A DNA stretch of 20,635 nucleotides, taken from NCBI GenBank assembly GCA_050699035.1, contig JBOHDE010000049.1, positions 1 through 20,635 of the forward strand. The letters are read 5' to 3'. The first letter of the stretch is position 1. Every line of letters starts with the position of its first letter. Made by a program: the position numbers and the translations under genes. This stretch comes from WHTB01 sp050699035. GTDB taxonomy: Bacteria > Actinomycetota > Actinomycetes > Propionibacteriales > Nocardioidaceae. The notes under the pieces were generated by a model. The model saw only the letters and a program-made list of their open reading frames with translations. It ran no database searches and was not told the DNA's origin. This document shows positions 9,240 to 17,019 of the stretch, in pieces.

Positions 9240-11561
9240 TCACGGCTCACCCCCCGTCACGACCGCCGGACCAGTCGGTGTCGGCACGACGGCAACGGTC
9301 CCGTCGCGGTCGGTGCGCAGCGTCCGCACGTGCAGACTCCGCAGCAGCCTGAGGGTGTCTCCGGCCGGGTGGCCGTAGTCGTTGCCGGCGCCGGACGACA
9401 CCAGTGCGACGGCCGGGCTGGTCGCGGCGAGGAAGTCGGCGTCCTGGTGTCGTGACCCGTGGTGCGGGACCTTGAGTACGTCGACATCGAGGTCGGCACC
9501 GCTGGCCAGCAGAGCACGCTGGCCCGGTGGCTCGACGTCGCCGGTGAGCAGCAGGCTGAGCGGGTCCGACTCCACCCGGAGCACCAGGCTGGCGTCGTTC
9601 TCGGCGGAGCTCTCGCCCGTCGGGTCTCCCGCTGCCGACAGCGGCTCGCGGCCGAGCGGTCCGAGGACCGACCATCGCAGCAGCCCGAGCCGGCCCACCT
9701 CACCGGGTACGCCCGTCCGTAGCCGTACCCGGTGCCGCGCGGCCAGCCGCGTCACCGCGCGATGCTGCTCGGCCGGCGAGGTGAGCGGACCGATCACGAC
9801 CTCACCGACCCGACGGCCCTCGAAGACGCCCGCGAGCCCGCCGGCATGGTCGGCGTGGAGGTGGGTCAGTAGGACCATCGGCACCTGCTCGATCTCCAGC
9901 AGGTCGAGGCAGGCATCCACCGCGCCAGGGTCCGGCCCGGTGTCGACGACGACCCCGGCGCCCCCGCCGGCGTTGAGCACCAGGGCGTCGCCCTGACCGA
10001 CGTCACACATGGTGAGCACCCAACCGTCGGGCGGCCAGCCGACACCTTGCACGGGTCGCAGGACGGCGACGACGGACACGACCGCGACCGCCAGGCAGCG
10101 GGTGCGATGGGTCAGCACGCGCGGCGCCGCCACCGCGCACAGCACGCAGACCGCCGTGATGGCGGCCACCGCAGGCCCGGTGGCCGGCCACGGCACCGCG
10201 GCACCCGGCAGGTCGGCACCGTGCTCGGCGACCGTGACGATCCACCAGGCCGCCCCACCGGCGAGCCAGCCGGCGACCGATGCCAGCCGGTCGCTCAGCA
10301 CCGACAGCAGGGCGGCGAGCAGGCCCATCACGGTGGCCGGGCCGACGGCCGGCGCCGCCAGCAGGTTGGCGCCGACCGCGACCAGGCTGACCTGCCCGGA
10401 GATCGCTACCACCACCGGCGTGCAGGCCAGCTGTGCGGCGGCGGGGACGGCGACCGCCTCGGCCAGCCAACGTGGCGCCCAGCGGGCCAGTGCGTCGCGC
10501 CACGGCGGGGCGAGCACGACGATGGCCGCGGTCGCGAGCACGGAGAGCACGAAACCCACCGACCGGGCCAGCCACGGGTCGAGGAGTACGAGGACCAGCA
10601 CGGCCACGCACAGTGCCCGGGTGCCGCGCCGTCGCCCACCGGCGCCCAGGCCGGCCATCGCCACGACGCCCATCGCCGCCGCTCGCAGCACGCTGGGATC
10701 CGGACGCGCCAGCAGGACGAAGAACACCACCACGCCGATGCCCGTCACGGCGAGGCCGCGGGCGCGCACGCCGGCCCACCGCACCACCGGCAGCACGAAC
10801 GCCAGCAGCAGCGTCAGGTTGGCTCCCGACACGGCGAGCAGATGGGTCAGCCCGGTGGCGCGGAAGTCGTCGGCCAGCTGCTCGGGCATCCCGCGGTCGT
10901 CGCCCACCACCAGGGCCGGGACCAGCGCGCGCTCGGCCTCCGGCAGGCCGGACACGGAGTCGCGCAGCCCCCGCCGCAGCGCGTTGACCGCCCGCGCCAC
11001 CGGCCCCGGCGCGGACACGACCTCCGGGGGCCCGCGGGCGATCACGAGGGCGGCGAGGTCACGGCTGTCCGAGCGGTCCAGCCGCCCCCGGAGTCGTACC
11101 CGGTGACCGCTCTCGACGGCCGCCCACTCGTCGCCGGCGATGACCAGGACGGGGCTGCGCACCGCGTACGACCGACCGCGGCCACGCACCTGCTCGAGCC
11201 GCACCTCGGTCAGCACCTGCGGCCCGAACGGACCGTCTCGGGGCATCGGGTCGGACAGCACGGTGGCCTCGGCGGTGACGACGGCTCGCTGCCGCGCCCA
11301 GTCGGTGACCGGCCCGGCGTCGACCGCCGCGAGCCGCAGCGCCGACACCGCGAGGGCCGCACCCGCCAGCGCCAGCACGACGGCAGCCCCCGCCGCGCCG
11401 ACGCGGCGGCTGACAACGCACGCCCCGACGAGCAGCAGGCCGGCGCCGGCGAGGTCCAGCGGGACAGACAGCCCGAGGCCGGCGGCGGCCACCAGCCAGG
11501 TCGTGAGCGCCGGCAGGACCAGGCGGAGGTCAGGTGGGTCGAGGGCGGCGGGGTTCTGCAC
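9240..11561 (-). CDS. comEC: ComEC/Rec2 family competence protein (DNA uptake channel)
   Basis: This is a 773-residue polytopic protein. The N-terminal hydrophobic helices and an OB-like DUF4131 region (about 80-175) precede the competence domain, whose signature is THLLAVSGANLTLLLAFVLP. About ten membrane helices follow, then a C-terminal metallo-beta-lactamase-like domain from about 520. That domain carries HLHADH at residues 567-572, TGDVEP, and VPHHGSRH, so the nuclease-like metal site looks intact. ComEC proteins pass single-stranded DNA across the membrane during transformation, but most actinobacteria carrying them have no demonstrated competence. The start is GTG at 11561, just 3 bases after the comEA stop (TGA-gca-GTG) with no separate ribosome site, pointing to re-initiation. 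An internal later start is possible. Confidence 0.93.
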   Translation of the reverse strand: MQNPAALDPPDLRLVLPALTTWLVAAAGLGLSVPLDLAGAGLLLVGACVVSRRVGAAGAAVVLALAGAALAVSALRLAAVDAGPVTDWARQRAVVTAEATVLSDPMPRDGPFGPQVLTEVRLEQVRGRGRSYAVRSPVLVIAGDEWAAVESGHRVRLRGRLDRSDSRDLAALVIARGPPEVVSAPGPVARAVNALRRGLRDSVSGLPEAERALVPALVVGDDRGMPEQLADDFRATGLTHLLAVSGANLTLLLAFVLPVVRWAGVRARGLAVTGIGVVVFFVLLARPDPSVLRAAAMGVVAMAGLGAGGRRRGTRALCVAVLVLVLLDPWLARSVGFVLSVLATAAIVVLAPPWRDALARWAPRWLAEAVAVPAAAQLACTPVVVAISGQVSLVAVGANLLAAPAVGPATVMGLLAALLSVLSDRLASVAGWLAGGAAWWIVTVAEHGADLPGAAVPWPATGPAVAAITAVCVLCAVAAPRVLTHRTRCLAVAVVSVVAVLRPVQGVGWPPDGWVLTMCDVGQGDALVLNAGGGAGVVVDTGPDPGAVDACLDLLEIEQVPMVLLTHLHADHAGGLAGVFEGRRVGEVVIGPLTSPAEQHRAVTRLAARHRVRLRTGVPGEVGRLGLLRWSVLGPLGREPLSAAGDPTGESSAENDASLVLRVESDPLSLLLTGDVEPPGQRALLASGADLDVDVLKVPHHGSRHQDADFLAATSPAVALVSSGAGNDYGHPAGDTLRLLRSLHVRTLRTDRDGTVAVVPTPTGPAVVTGGEP

Positions 11562-11564
11562 TGC

Positions 11565-12512
11565 TCAGACCGTCACCAGGTCACGGAGCTCGGCCAGGGT
11601 CTTCTCGCCGATGCCAGAAACTTCGAGCAGCTCGTCGACGGTGCTGAAGCGGCCGTGCTCGGTGCGCCACTCCAGGATGCTCGACGCGGTGACCGGCCCG
11701 ACACCTGGCAGCTGCTCGAGCTCGGCGCCGGTCGCGGTGTTGAGATTGACCAGCGCCGTCCCCGGCGCCGCCGGCACCGACCCGCCGGACGGCATGGGAG
11801 GACCCGGGCCTCCCCCGGCGGTGGACGGAGCGGGACCGACCACGATCTGCTCACCGTCGGCCAGCGGGCGGGCCAGGTTGAGACCGCTGACGTCGACGCC
11901 CTTGCGCGCACCGCCCGCGGCCCGCAGGGCATCGATGACCCGCGAGCCGGCGGGGAGCTCCACGATCCCGGGTCGGCGCACCTTGCCGGCGACGTGGACG
12001 ACGAGCACAGGCCCCGCCGTCGCGCTCGCCGACGCTGACGCAGGACCGGTCGTGGGGGCACCGGCCATCGGTGCGGCCGACGGGAGATCGGTCTCCGGGA
12101 GGGCGCCGACGGGCTCGGGCTGGGCCCGCAGCGCCCACCAGGTCGCACCCGCCAACGCTGTGGCCACGAGCAGCGCGATGACCGTGACGTGATGTGCGGT
12201 GATGCCCCACCGGCCGCGCAGTGTGGCGGGCAGGCCGTCGGCCAACCGGCCGGACAACCGGCCGAGCAGGCCGGCTCGAACGGCGTGCCGCCCGCTGCGC
12301 AGACCAGTCGGTCCTGCGACCGGCGACCCGACGGGCGGCTCAGCCGACGACTCAGGCGGCGACTCGGCCGACGACCCGAGCGAGGGCGCTGACGACTCGT
12401 CAGCGTCCGCAGAGGTCTCCTCGGTCGTCGGCCGGTCGGCGAGCTCGGCGGCGATCTGAGCCAACCGCCGGCGCGCCACCGCTAGGTCGGCGGCGGAACG
12501 GGAGAGCAGCAT
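11565..12512 (-). CDS. comEA: ComEA family DNA-binding protein
   Basis: This 315-residue membrane-anchored DNA receptor has three parts. Residues 1-107 form a charged, Ser/Glu/Pro-rich cytoplasmic region. A single transmembrane helix follows at about 108-128. The outside part holds an SLBB domain (about 169-229, VVHVAGKVRRPGIVELPAG) and a C-terminal double helix-hairpin-helix DNA-binding domain (about 253-315) with LVNLNTATGAELEQLPGVG and GIGEKTLAELRDL. The N-terminal extension is much longer than in Bacillus ComEA but is seen in actinobacterial homologues. The ATG at 12512 has TAGCGT (12519-12524) ending 6 bases upstream, so the mRNA is probably leaderless. Two DnaA boxes lie further upstream. 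Confidence 0.93.
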   Translation of the reverse strand: MLLSRSAADLAVARRRLAQIAAELADRPTTEETSADADESSAPSLGSSAESPPESSAEPPVGSPVAGPTGLRSGRHAVRAGLLGRLSGRLADGLPATLRGRWGITAHHVTVIALLVATALAGATWWALRAQPEPVGALPETDLPSAAPMAGAPTTGPASASASATAGPVLVVHVAGKVRRPGIVELPAGSRVIDALRAAGGARKGVDVSGLNLARPLADGEQIVVGPAPSTAGGGPGPPMPSGGSVPAAPGTALVNLNTATGAELEQLPGVGPVTASSILEWRTEHGRFSTVDELLEVSGIGEKTLAELRDLVTV

Positions 12513-12518
12513 GCAGCG

Positions 12519-12524
12519 ACGCTA
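12519..12524 (-). promoter_or_regulatory. Candidate -10 element of leaderless comEA
   Basis: TAGCGT on the minus strand fits TANNNT and ends 6 bases before the comEA ATG, placing the transcript start at or next to the A. No convincing -35 was found at 17-18 bp. Confidence 0.45.
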
Positions 12525-12563
12525 GGTCCCCGCCGGCGCGGTTGCCCGGACCCGTCGAGAGGC

Positions 12564-12572
12564 TGTGGACAA
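12564..12572 (-). promoter_or_regulatory. DnaA box 1 (TTGTCCACA)
   Basis: This is a perfect match, read on the minus strand, to the actinobacterial DnaA box TTGTCCACA. It lies 52-60 bases upstream of the comEA start codon. A second identical box is 28 bp away in the same orientation. Confidence 0.7.
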
Positions 12573-12591
12573 GTCGCCGTACCCGGGGGGT

Positions 12592-12600
12592 TGTGGACAA
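12592..12600 (-). promoter_or_regulatory. DnaA box 2 (TTGTCCACA)
   Basis: This is a second perfect minus-strand copy of TTGTCCACA, 80-88 bases upstream of comEA and 19 bases past the degV stop. It is also embedded in a small inverted repeat, GTTGT-GG-ACAAC (12590-12601). Confidence 0.7.
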
Positions 12601-12619
12601 CAACCGGGCCGCACCCGAG

Positions 12620-13468
12620 TCAGGGCCGGGGTGCGACCACCACGGCCAGCATGCCGGGCCCCACGTGCGCGCCGATCACCGCACCGACCTCGCCGACCAC
12701 GACCTGGTGGGCGGCGGGCAGCCGCTTCCCCAGCCGCTCGGCGAGTGCCTCGGCGCGCTCCGCGTCGGCCAGGTGGGCCACCGCCAGGTCGACCGCGGTA
12801 TCGCCCGCCACCTCGACGGCGAGGTCCTCCAGCCGGCTCAGCGCCCGCGCGGCGGTGCGCACCTTCTCCAGTGTGTCGATCCGTCCGTCGTCGATGCGGA
12901 GCAGCGGCTTGACCGCGAGCGCCGAGCCGACCAGCTTGGCGGCGGCGCCGATGCGCCCGCCGCGGCGGAGGTACTCGAGAGTGTCGACGTAGAACAGTGC
13001 GGTGGTCGCCGCGGCCCGCCCCCGCGCGACCTCGGCCGCGGTCGCCGCGTCGGCTCCTTCGTCCAGGGCGTCGACCGCCGAGAGGATCGCGAACCCCGTA
13101 CCCATGCCGATCATCCGGGTGTCGACGACCTCGATCGGGATCGACGCGTCCCGCGCCGCCATCTGGGCCGACTCGAACGTGCCCGACATCTCCGCTGACA
13201 GGTGGATGGACACGCACGCCTCGGCACCCGCGGCGGCCGCCTTCTCGTACGCGGCGAGGAAAGCCTGCGGCGCCGGACGGGAGGTGCTGACCGGCGTCCA
13301 CTCCTTCAGGGCCTCGGCGACCATCGCCGGATCGGCCTCGGAGCCCTCGTCGTACGACCGCGCACCGATGACGACCTGCAGGGGTACGACGACGATCTCG
13401 CGCTCCGCGACGGTCGTCGCCGGGAGGGTGGAGGTCGAGTCCGTGACGACGGCGACGCGGCGGGTCAT
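12620..13468 (-). CDS. DegV family fatty-acid-binding protein
   Basis: This 282-residue soluble protein belongs to the DegV (FakB-like) family, whose members bind a long-chain fatty acid. In firmicutes the FakB members present it to the kinase FakA. Family signatures are VAVVTDSTSTLP (about 5-16), PVSTSRPAPQAF, SIHLSAEMSGTFESA, GMGTGFAIL and YLRRGGRIG. The frame is open further upstream, but ATG at 13468 starts immediately before the conserved first strand. The start is preceded by TAACCT (13476-13481) at 7 bases, suggesting a leaderless transcript. No FakA-like DAK kinase is in the window. Its position upstream of comEA, with the DnaA boxes between, suggests it is a separate transcription unit or reads through into comEA. 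Confidence 0.92.
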   Translation of the reverse strand: MTRRVAVVTDSTSTLPATTVAEREIVVVPLQVVIGARSYDEGSEADPAMVAEALKEWTPVSTSRPAPQAFLAAYEKAAAAGAEACVSIHLSAEMSGTFESAQMAARDASIPIEVVDTRMIGMGTGFAILSAVDALDEGADAATAAEVARGRAAATTALFYVDTLEYLRRGGRIGAAAKLVGSALAVKPLLRIDDGRIDTLEKVRTAARALSRLEDLAVEVAGDTAVDLAVAHLADAERAEALAERLGKRLPAAHQVVVGEVGAVIGAHVGPGMLAVVVAPRP

Positions 13469-13498
13469 GGCGGGGAGGTTACCCCGCCGGGTAATGAT
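13469..13498. promoter_or_regulatory. Shared divergent promoter region of degV and the acyltransferase
   Basis: Only 36 bases separate the two starts. On minus, TAACCT (13476-13481) ends 7 bases before the degV ATG. It sits in the loop of a perfect 7-bp inverted repeat GGCGGGG/CCCCGCC (13469-13475 and 13482-13488). On +, TAATGAT (13492-13498) ends 6 bases before the GTG at 13505. Both spacings fit leaderless mRNAs. The inverted repeat around the degV -10 could be a repressor site or coincidence. Confidence 0.4.
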
Positions 13499-13504
13499 GG
13501 GTGC

Positions 13505-14710
13505 GTGGACGACACCTTCCGGCCGGGCGCTCGCGGCGGGCCCGGCTCCGGACGGCGCATCGTCGGTATCGACATGGCGCGCTGCCTCGCCCTGCTGGGG
13601 ATGATGGCGACGCACATGCTCGACCATGTCACCGAGGACGGCGTGACCTGGCATCAGCAGCTGGCCGGGGGCCGGGCGTCGGCGCTGTTCGCGGTGCTCG
13701 CCGGGGTCAGCCTCGCGCTGATGTCGGGCCGCGCGGAACCGCTCCGGGGACGGGACCGCGCCGCCGTCTCGATGGGTTTGGGAGTACGCGCCCTGGTCAT
13801 CGCGACCATCGGGTTCATCCTCGGCGACCTCGATTCGGGCGTCGCCGTGATCCTGGTCTACTATGGCCTGCTTTTCCTGCTGGGCTTGCCTTTTCTCGGC
13901 CTGCGGGCCGGGCCGTTGGCGGTGCTGGCCGGCGGGTGGCTGGTGGTGGTGCCGGTGCTCAGCCAGCTGCTGCGCCCCGAGCTGCCCGAGCGTGGCTTCG
14001 CCAGCCCGACCTGGTCGTCATGGACCGATCCCGGGCAGCTGCTGAGCGAGCTGGCGTTCACCGGCTACTACCCGGTGGTCCCGTGGCTGGCGTACCTGCT
14101 CGCCGGCATGGCGATCGGCCGGGTCGACCTCTCACGGGTCCGCACCGCGGTCGTACTCCTGCTCGGCGGGGTCGCGCTTGCGATGGCCGCCGGCGTGATC
14201 TCGGGGCTCCTCGTCAGCCGGCCGGACGCCGACCGGGCGCTGCGGACGACGTACGACGACGGGATGACCCTCGACGCCGACGAGCTGGCCGAGGCGCTCC
14301 AGCTGGGCGGCCACGGCTCGACGTCGACCGAGTCGTGGTGGTGGCTCGCAGTGTGGTCCCCGCACACCGCCACGCCGTTCGACCTGGCGCAGACGATCGG
14401 CAGTGCGATGGCCGTGATCGGGCTGTGCCTGCTGGTCAGCCGGCCCGCCCGGCGCCTGGTGGCCGTCGTGTTCGGCGCGGGCGCGATGACGCTGACGCTC
14501 TACACGTCACACGTCGTCATGCTGACGCCGCCGGTGTGGCCGGAGGACACTCCGGCGCTGTACGACACCCAGGTGCTGGTCATCCTCGGGGTCGGGGCGC
14601 TGTTCGGGCTGGTCCGAAGACGTGGGCCGCTGGAGGCGATGGCAGCCGGTTTCGCGGAGGCGGGCACCTGGCTGGTGCGCCGGCCGACCGACCGAGTGCC
14701 GACACCCTGA
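13505..14710 (+). CDS. Polytopic membrane acyltransferase-like protein (HGSNAT/DUF1624-DUF418 type)
   Basis: This 401-residue integral membrane protein has about ten hydrophobic helices. The N-terminus RRIVGIDMARCLALLGMMATHML (17-39; R, D23, R26, H37) has the arrangement of DUF1624/heparan-alpha-glucosaminide N-acetyltransferase catalytic domains. The C-terminal GAMTLTLYTSHVVML and RRRGPLEAM resemble DUF418. Related proteins transfer acyl groups across the membrane to sugars or other acceptors; the acceptor here is unknown. GTG at 13505 is chosen because the frame upstream is antisense to degV and a -10-like element ends 6 bases before it. No Shine-Dalgarno is visible. The gene finishes 30 bases before the assembly gap, and its C-terminus appears complete. 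Confidence 0.75.
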   Translation: MDDTFRPGARGGPGSGRRIVGIDMARCLALLGMMATHMLDHVTEDGVTWHQQLAGGRASALFAVLAGVSLALMSGRAEPLRGRDRAAVSMGLGVRALVIATIGFILGDLDSGVAVILVYYGLLFLLGLPFLGLRAGPLAVLAGGWLVVVPVLSQLLRPELPERGFASPTWSSWTDPGQLLSELAFTGYYPVVPWLAYLLAGMAIGRVDLSRVRTAVVLLLGGVALAMAAGVISGLLVSRPDADRALRTTYDDGMTLDADELAEALQLGGHGSTSTESWWWLAVWSPHTATPFDLAQTIGSAMAVIGLCLLVSRPARRLVAVVFGAGAMTLTLYTSHVVMLTPPVWPEDTPALYDTQVLVILGVGALFGLVRRRGPLEAMAAGFAEAGTWLVRRPTDRVPTP

Positions 14711-14740
14711 CCGGGGCATCGGCGCGTCAAAAATTGCCCA

Positions 14741-14840
14741 NNNNNNNNNNNNNNNNNNNNNNNNNNNNNNNNNNNNNNNNNNNNNNNNNNNNNNNNNNNN
14801 NNNNNNNNNNNNNNNNNNNNNNNNNNNNNNNNNNNNNNNN
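14741..14840. other. Assembly gap (100 Ns)
   Basis: Exactly 100 undetermined bases join two contigs, a conventional placeholder length, so the real distance is unknown. The left contig ends in AAAAATTGCCCA and the right begins TGCCCACAG, so both ends carry TGCCCA. The gap falls between convergent genes, where a terminator hairpin or an inserted repeat could have stopped assembly. The flanking 14711-14740 and 14841-14877 hold no gene. Confidence 0.98.
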
Positions 14841-14877
14841 TGCCCACAGCCGGGCCGGGCGGACAGAGACACCGGGC

Positions 14878-15624
14878 TCAGGTGTCGCCCCCGCCACCAC
14901 CGCCCCCGCCGAAGTCAGCGCCGCCGCCCCCGTGGAACCCATCACCGTCGAAGCCGCCGTAGTCCGAGACCATCGGGGGCGTGTCGAAGGCGGACGCCGC
15001 GAAGAACGCCCCGGCCGACGAGTCACCGACGAAATAGCCCCGGCCGTACGGCGCGTACGCCTGCCCGGCCTCCCAGTACGGCACCCGCCGCGTGCCGACC
15101 TGCACGTACCGCACGTCCGGCTTCTCGTGTGCGGCGACCCGGGCGGCGTCCTGGGCGCACGCGGGCACGGTGCGCGTCCCACGGCCGGGCGGTGTCCACA
15201 TCACGTCCTGCACCGACGGTCCGTGCTGGGGGTTGAAGAAGCACGGCACCCGGTACTCCGGCACCGGCGCGCCGGCCACCCGCGCCTGCACGCAGACCAT
15301 GGCGTACCGGCCGCTGGAGAGCGTATCGGAGATCTTGCTGATCTCCTCGACGTCGGTGATCGCGGCGACCGCGCGTTGGGCGGACTCGTAAGCGTCCAAC
15401 GCCCGCTGGTAGTCGACTCGGGCCGCGTCGTCGAGCGGGCGACCCACGACCTGGGCGTCGAGGCGTTGCAGCTGTTCGCCGAGCAGTGTCACGTCCTCGT
15501 CGGCGAACCGCTTGACCTGGTCGAGCTCGGCCGCGTGCGCGCGCTGGGCACGCCGGTGACCGCGCAGCCGGCGACCCGCCAGCGCAGCACCCCCACCGGC
15601 TACCAACAAGATCAGCCACTCCAT
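14878..15624 (-). CDS. Membrane-anchored protein of unknown function with polyglycine tail
   Basis: I do not recognise a named family for this 248-residue protein. It starts with a short hydrophobic anchor (about 2-16, EWLILLVAGGGAALA) and a basic stop-transfer stretch. A long helical region rich in Asp/Gln/Arg (about 30-105) follows, then a conserved-looking globular part with CFFNPQHGPSVQDV, VPACAQDAARV and RRVPYWEAGQAYAPYGRGYF. The spaced Cys and His residues there could bind metal. The protein ends in an Asp/Phe-interrupted polyglycine tail, a feature also seen in some membrane TPM-domain proteins. ATG at 15624 is preferred over 15681 because the hydrophobic anchor starts there. It is the next gene after the broken glyoxalase on the same strand, 78 bases away. 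Confidence 0.7.
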   Translation of the reverse strand: MEWLILLVAGGGAALAGRRLRGHRRAQRAHAAELDQVKRFADEDVTLLGEQLQRLDAQVVGRPLDDAARVDYQRALDAYESAQRAVAAITDVEEISKISDTLSSGRYAMVCVQARVAGAPVPEYRVPCFFNPQHGPSVQDVMWTPPGRGTRTVPACAQDAARVAAHEKPDVRYVQVGTRRVPYWEAGQAYAPYGRGYFVGDSSAGAFFAASAFDTPPMVSDYGGFDGDGFHGGGGADFGGGGGGGGDT

Positions 15625-15702
15625 GCCACCCAACCCCCAGTCGTCGCAGGCGTCGCCAGGTCGCCGCGTGACCTCCATCATGCGGCGGCAGCACCGCGCC
15701 CG

Positions 15703-16111
15703 TCACGCGGACGCGGTGTCCCCGCCGGCCGCCAGCTTCTCCGTCGTGATGCCGAGCACGTGCCGACGGGTCGGCCACGCGGGCGTACCAGCCGTACTCG
15801 GGCGAGACCTCGGTGCGTGGCAGCACGACCGAGCCGCCCGCGGCGACGACGCCGTCGAGGGCGGCCTCGAGCTCGTCGGACGCGAAGTAGAGGTTGAACC
15901 TCGACCCGCTGGCCAGCGGGTCGTCCCTCCACTCCAGACCGCCCACCATCGCACCGGTCGCGTCCATGGCGATCAGGAAACCCTCGTACATCTCCTCGAA
16001 CGTCCACCCGAACGCCTCACCGTAGAACTCCCGCGCCCGGTCGAGATCCGGGACGCCGATCTCCCACCAGACGTTGTCCGCCCGCACGGTGTAGCTCGCG
16101 GGGTCAGTCAC
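15703..16111 (-). pseudogene. Glyoxalase/bleomycin-resistance-type protein, frameshifted
   Basis: This is a VOC-superfamily domain of about 135 residues. The GTG start at 16111 has GGGGAG 7 bases upstream and overlaps the kinase stop by 8 bases. The frame reads well (VWWEIGVPDLDRAREFYGEAFGW, GGLEW, FASDELEAAL, GWYARVADPS) and then, at about 15758-15766, runs into unrelated sequence. The expected last strand, HVLGITTEKLAAGG, continues in another frame and stops at 15703. Restoring the family-typical DPSG(H/N)VLGI needs two bases more (or one fewer) than present. The shift could be a real mutation or two homopolymer undercalls. Function of this type of protein varies (metal-dependent isomerases, dioxygenases, binding proteins), and the substrate is unknown. 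Confidence 0.8.
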
Positions 16112-16967
16112 GATCCGCTCCCCTCAGGTCGGTGCTCCCGATCATCTCCCGCCCGGGTTGCGCACCTGGCTGGGCGACACACTCGGCCGCGAGCCGCATC
16201 GCCAGCGGCGGTCCTCCAACGAGGTAGCCGGCGGCCAGCGCGTCACCGGCGCCGGTCGTGTCCCGCACGTCTGCCGCCACGGCCGGCAGCCGGCGGACGT
16301 CGCCGCGGTGGTGGAAGGTGCAGCCCCGGTCGCCTTGCTTGAGGACGAGGTCGCACGAGTACGGAGCCGACCACGCCAGTGCCTCCCACTCCGCCTCGTT
16401 GGCGAACACCGCGCCAGGCCCGAGGCGATCGAGCAGGTCGGCGACCCGCCGAGCACCGAACTCCGTCAGCAGCCGGGCCGAGGCCAGGTCGACGCCCACG
16501 GGCACGCCCGCCAGTCGCGCCCGGTCTGTCAGCGCCACCAGGGCGGCGAGATGCGGCGTGCGGTAGAGCACGTAGCCGGACAGCAGCAACCAGTCGGCGT
16601 CGGTGAGGTCGGCGGTCTCGAAAACTTCGGTGGGCCAGCCGAGCGCACCTTCGTCGGACGCCATGCTGCGTCGTCCGCCGGAGCTCACCGAGACCACGGC
16701 ACCGGGTCGGCTCGGGTAGCTCGGACCGCTCGGCTCGATGCCGTGGCCGGCCATGGTCTGCGCCAGCAGCGCGCCCGCCACGGTGTCGGACCGCGGGCCG
16801 AGGAACCGGGCCCGCCCACCGGCCCGGCAGACCCAGGCGGCGACGTTGGCTGCCTGTCCACCCGGCCGCAGCTCGACCCGGGCCGGCACGTCGTCGTCCT
16901 GAGCCAGCCCGTCGGCGACCGTCACCACGACGTCGAGCACGGCGTCCCCCAGACAGCACACCAGCAT
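16104..16967 (-). CDS. PfkB-family carbohydrate kinase, probable pseudouridine kinase
   Basis: This 287-residue ribokinase-like kinase has the N-terminal strand CLGDAVLDVVV, the sugar-binding GGQAAN (36-41), and the C-terminal ATP-site/anion-hole motif DTTGAGDALAAGY with catalytic Asp242. All key elements are intact. PfkB kinases phosphorylate sugars or nucleosides. Because psuG diverges from it 52 bases away, the best guess is pseudouridine kinase (PsuK), which makes pseudouridine 5'-phosphate for PsuG; the sequence alone does not prove the substrate. The frame is open far upstream but antisense to psuG. Met at 16967 is the start nearest the first strand, with 16976 and 16979 as alternatives. 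No ribosome site is visible. The frameshifted glyoxalase overlaps its end. Confidence 0.85.
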   Translation of the reverse strand: MLVCCLGDAVLDVVVTVADGLAQDDDVPARVELRPGGQAANVAAWVCRAGGRARFLGPRSDTVAGALLAQTMAGHGIEPSGPSYPSRPGAVVSVSSGGRRSMASDEGALGWPTEVFETADLTDADWLLLSGYVLYRTPHLAALVALTDRARLAGVPVGVDLASARLLTEFGARRVADLLDRLGPGAVFANEAEWEALAWSAPYSCDLVLKQGDRGCTFHHRGDVRRLPAVAADVRDTTGAGDALAAGYLVGGPPLAMRLAAECVAQPGAQPGREMIGSTDLRGADRD

Positions 16968-17019
16968 GCAGGGCATCATTCGACACGCAGTCACCCACCG
17001 GCAAGCAAAGGAGCCCGGC

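Noticed and set aside
10047..12038. Open frame of about 663 codons on + opposite comEC and comEA
   Set aside because: It is antisense to two clearly recognised genes, and the product is Gln/Arg/His-rich low complexity.
12581..12606. Possible terminator hairpin after degV (CCCGG...CCGGG around the second DnaA box)
   Set aside because: The stem is interrupted and unequal, and there is no T tract. The DnaA-box reading explains the conserved-looking core better.
13501..15897. Open frame of about 798 codons spanning the N gap
   Set aside because: It is continuous only because Ns do not encode stops. It is out of frame with the acyltransferase and antisense to the genes after the gap.
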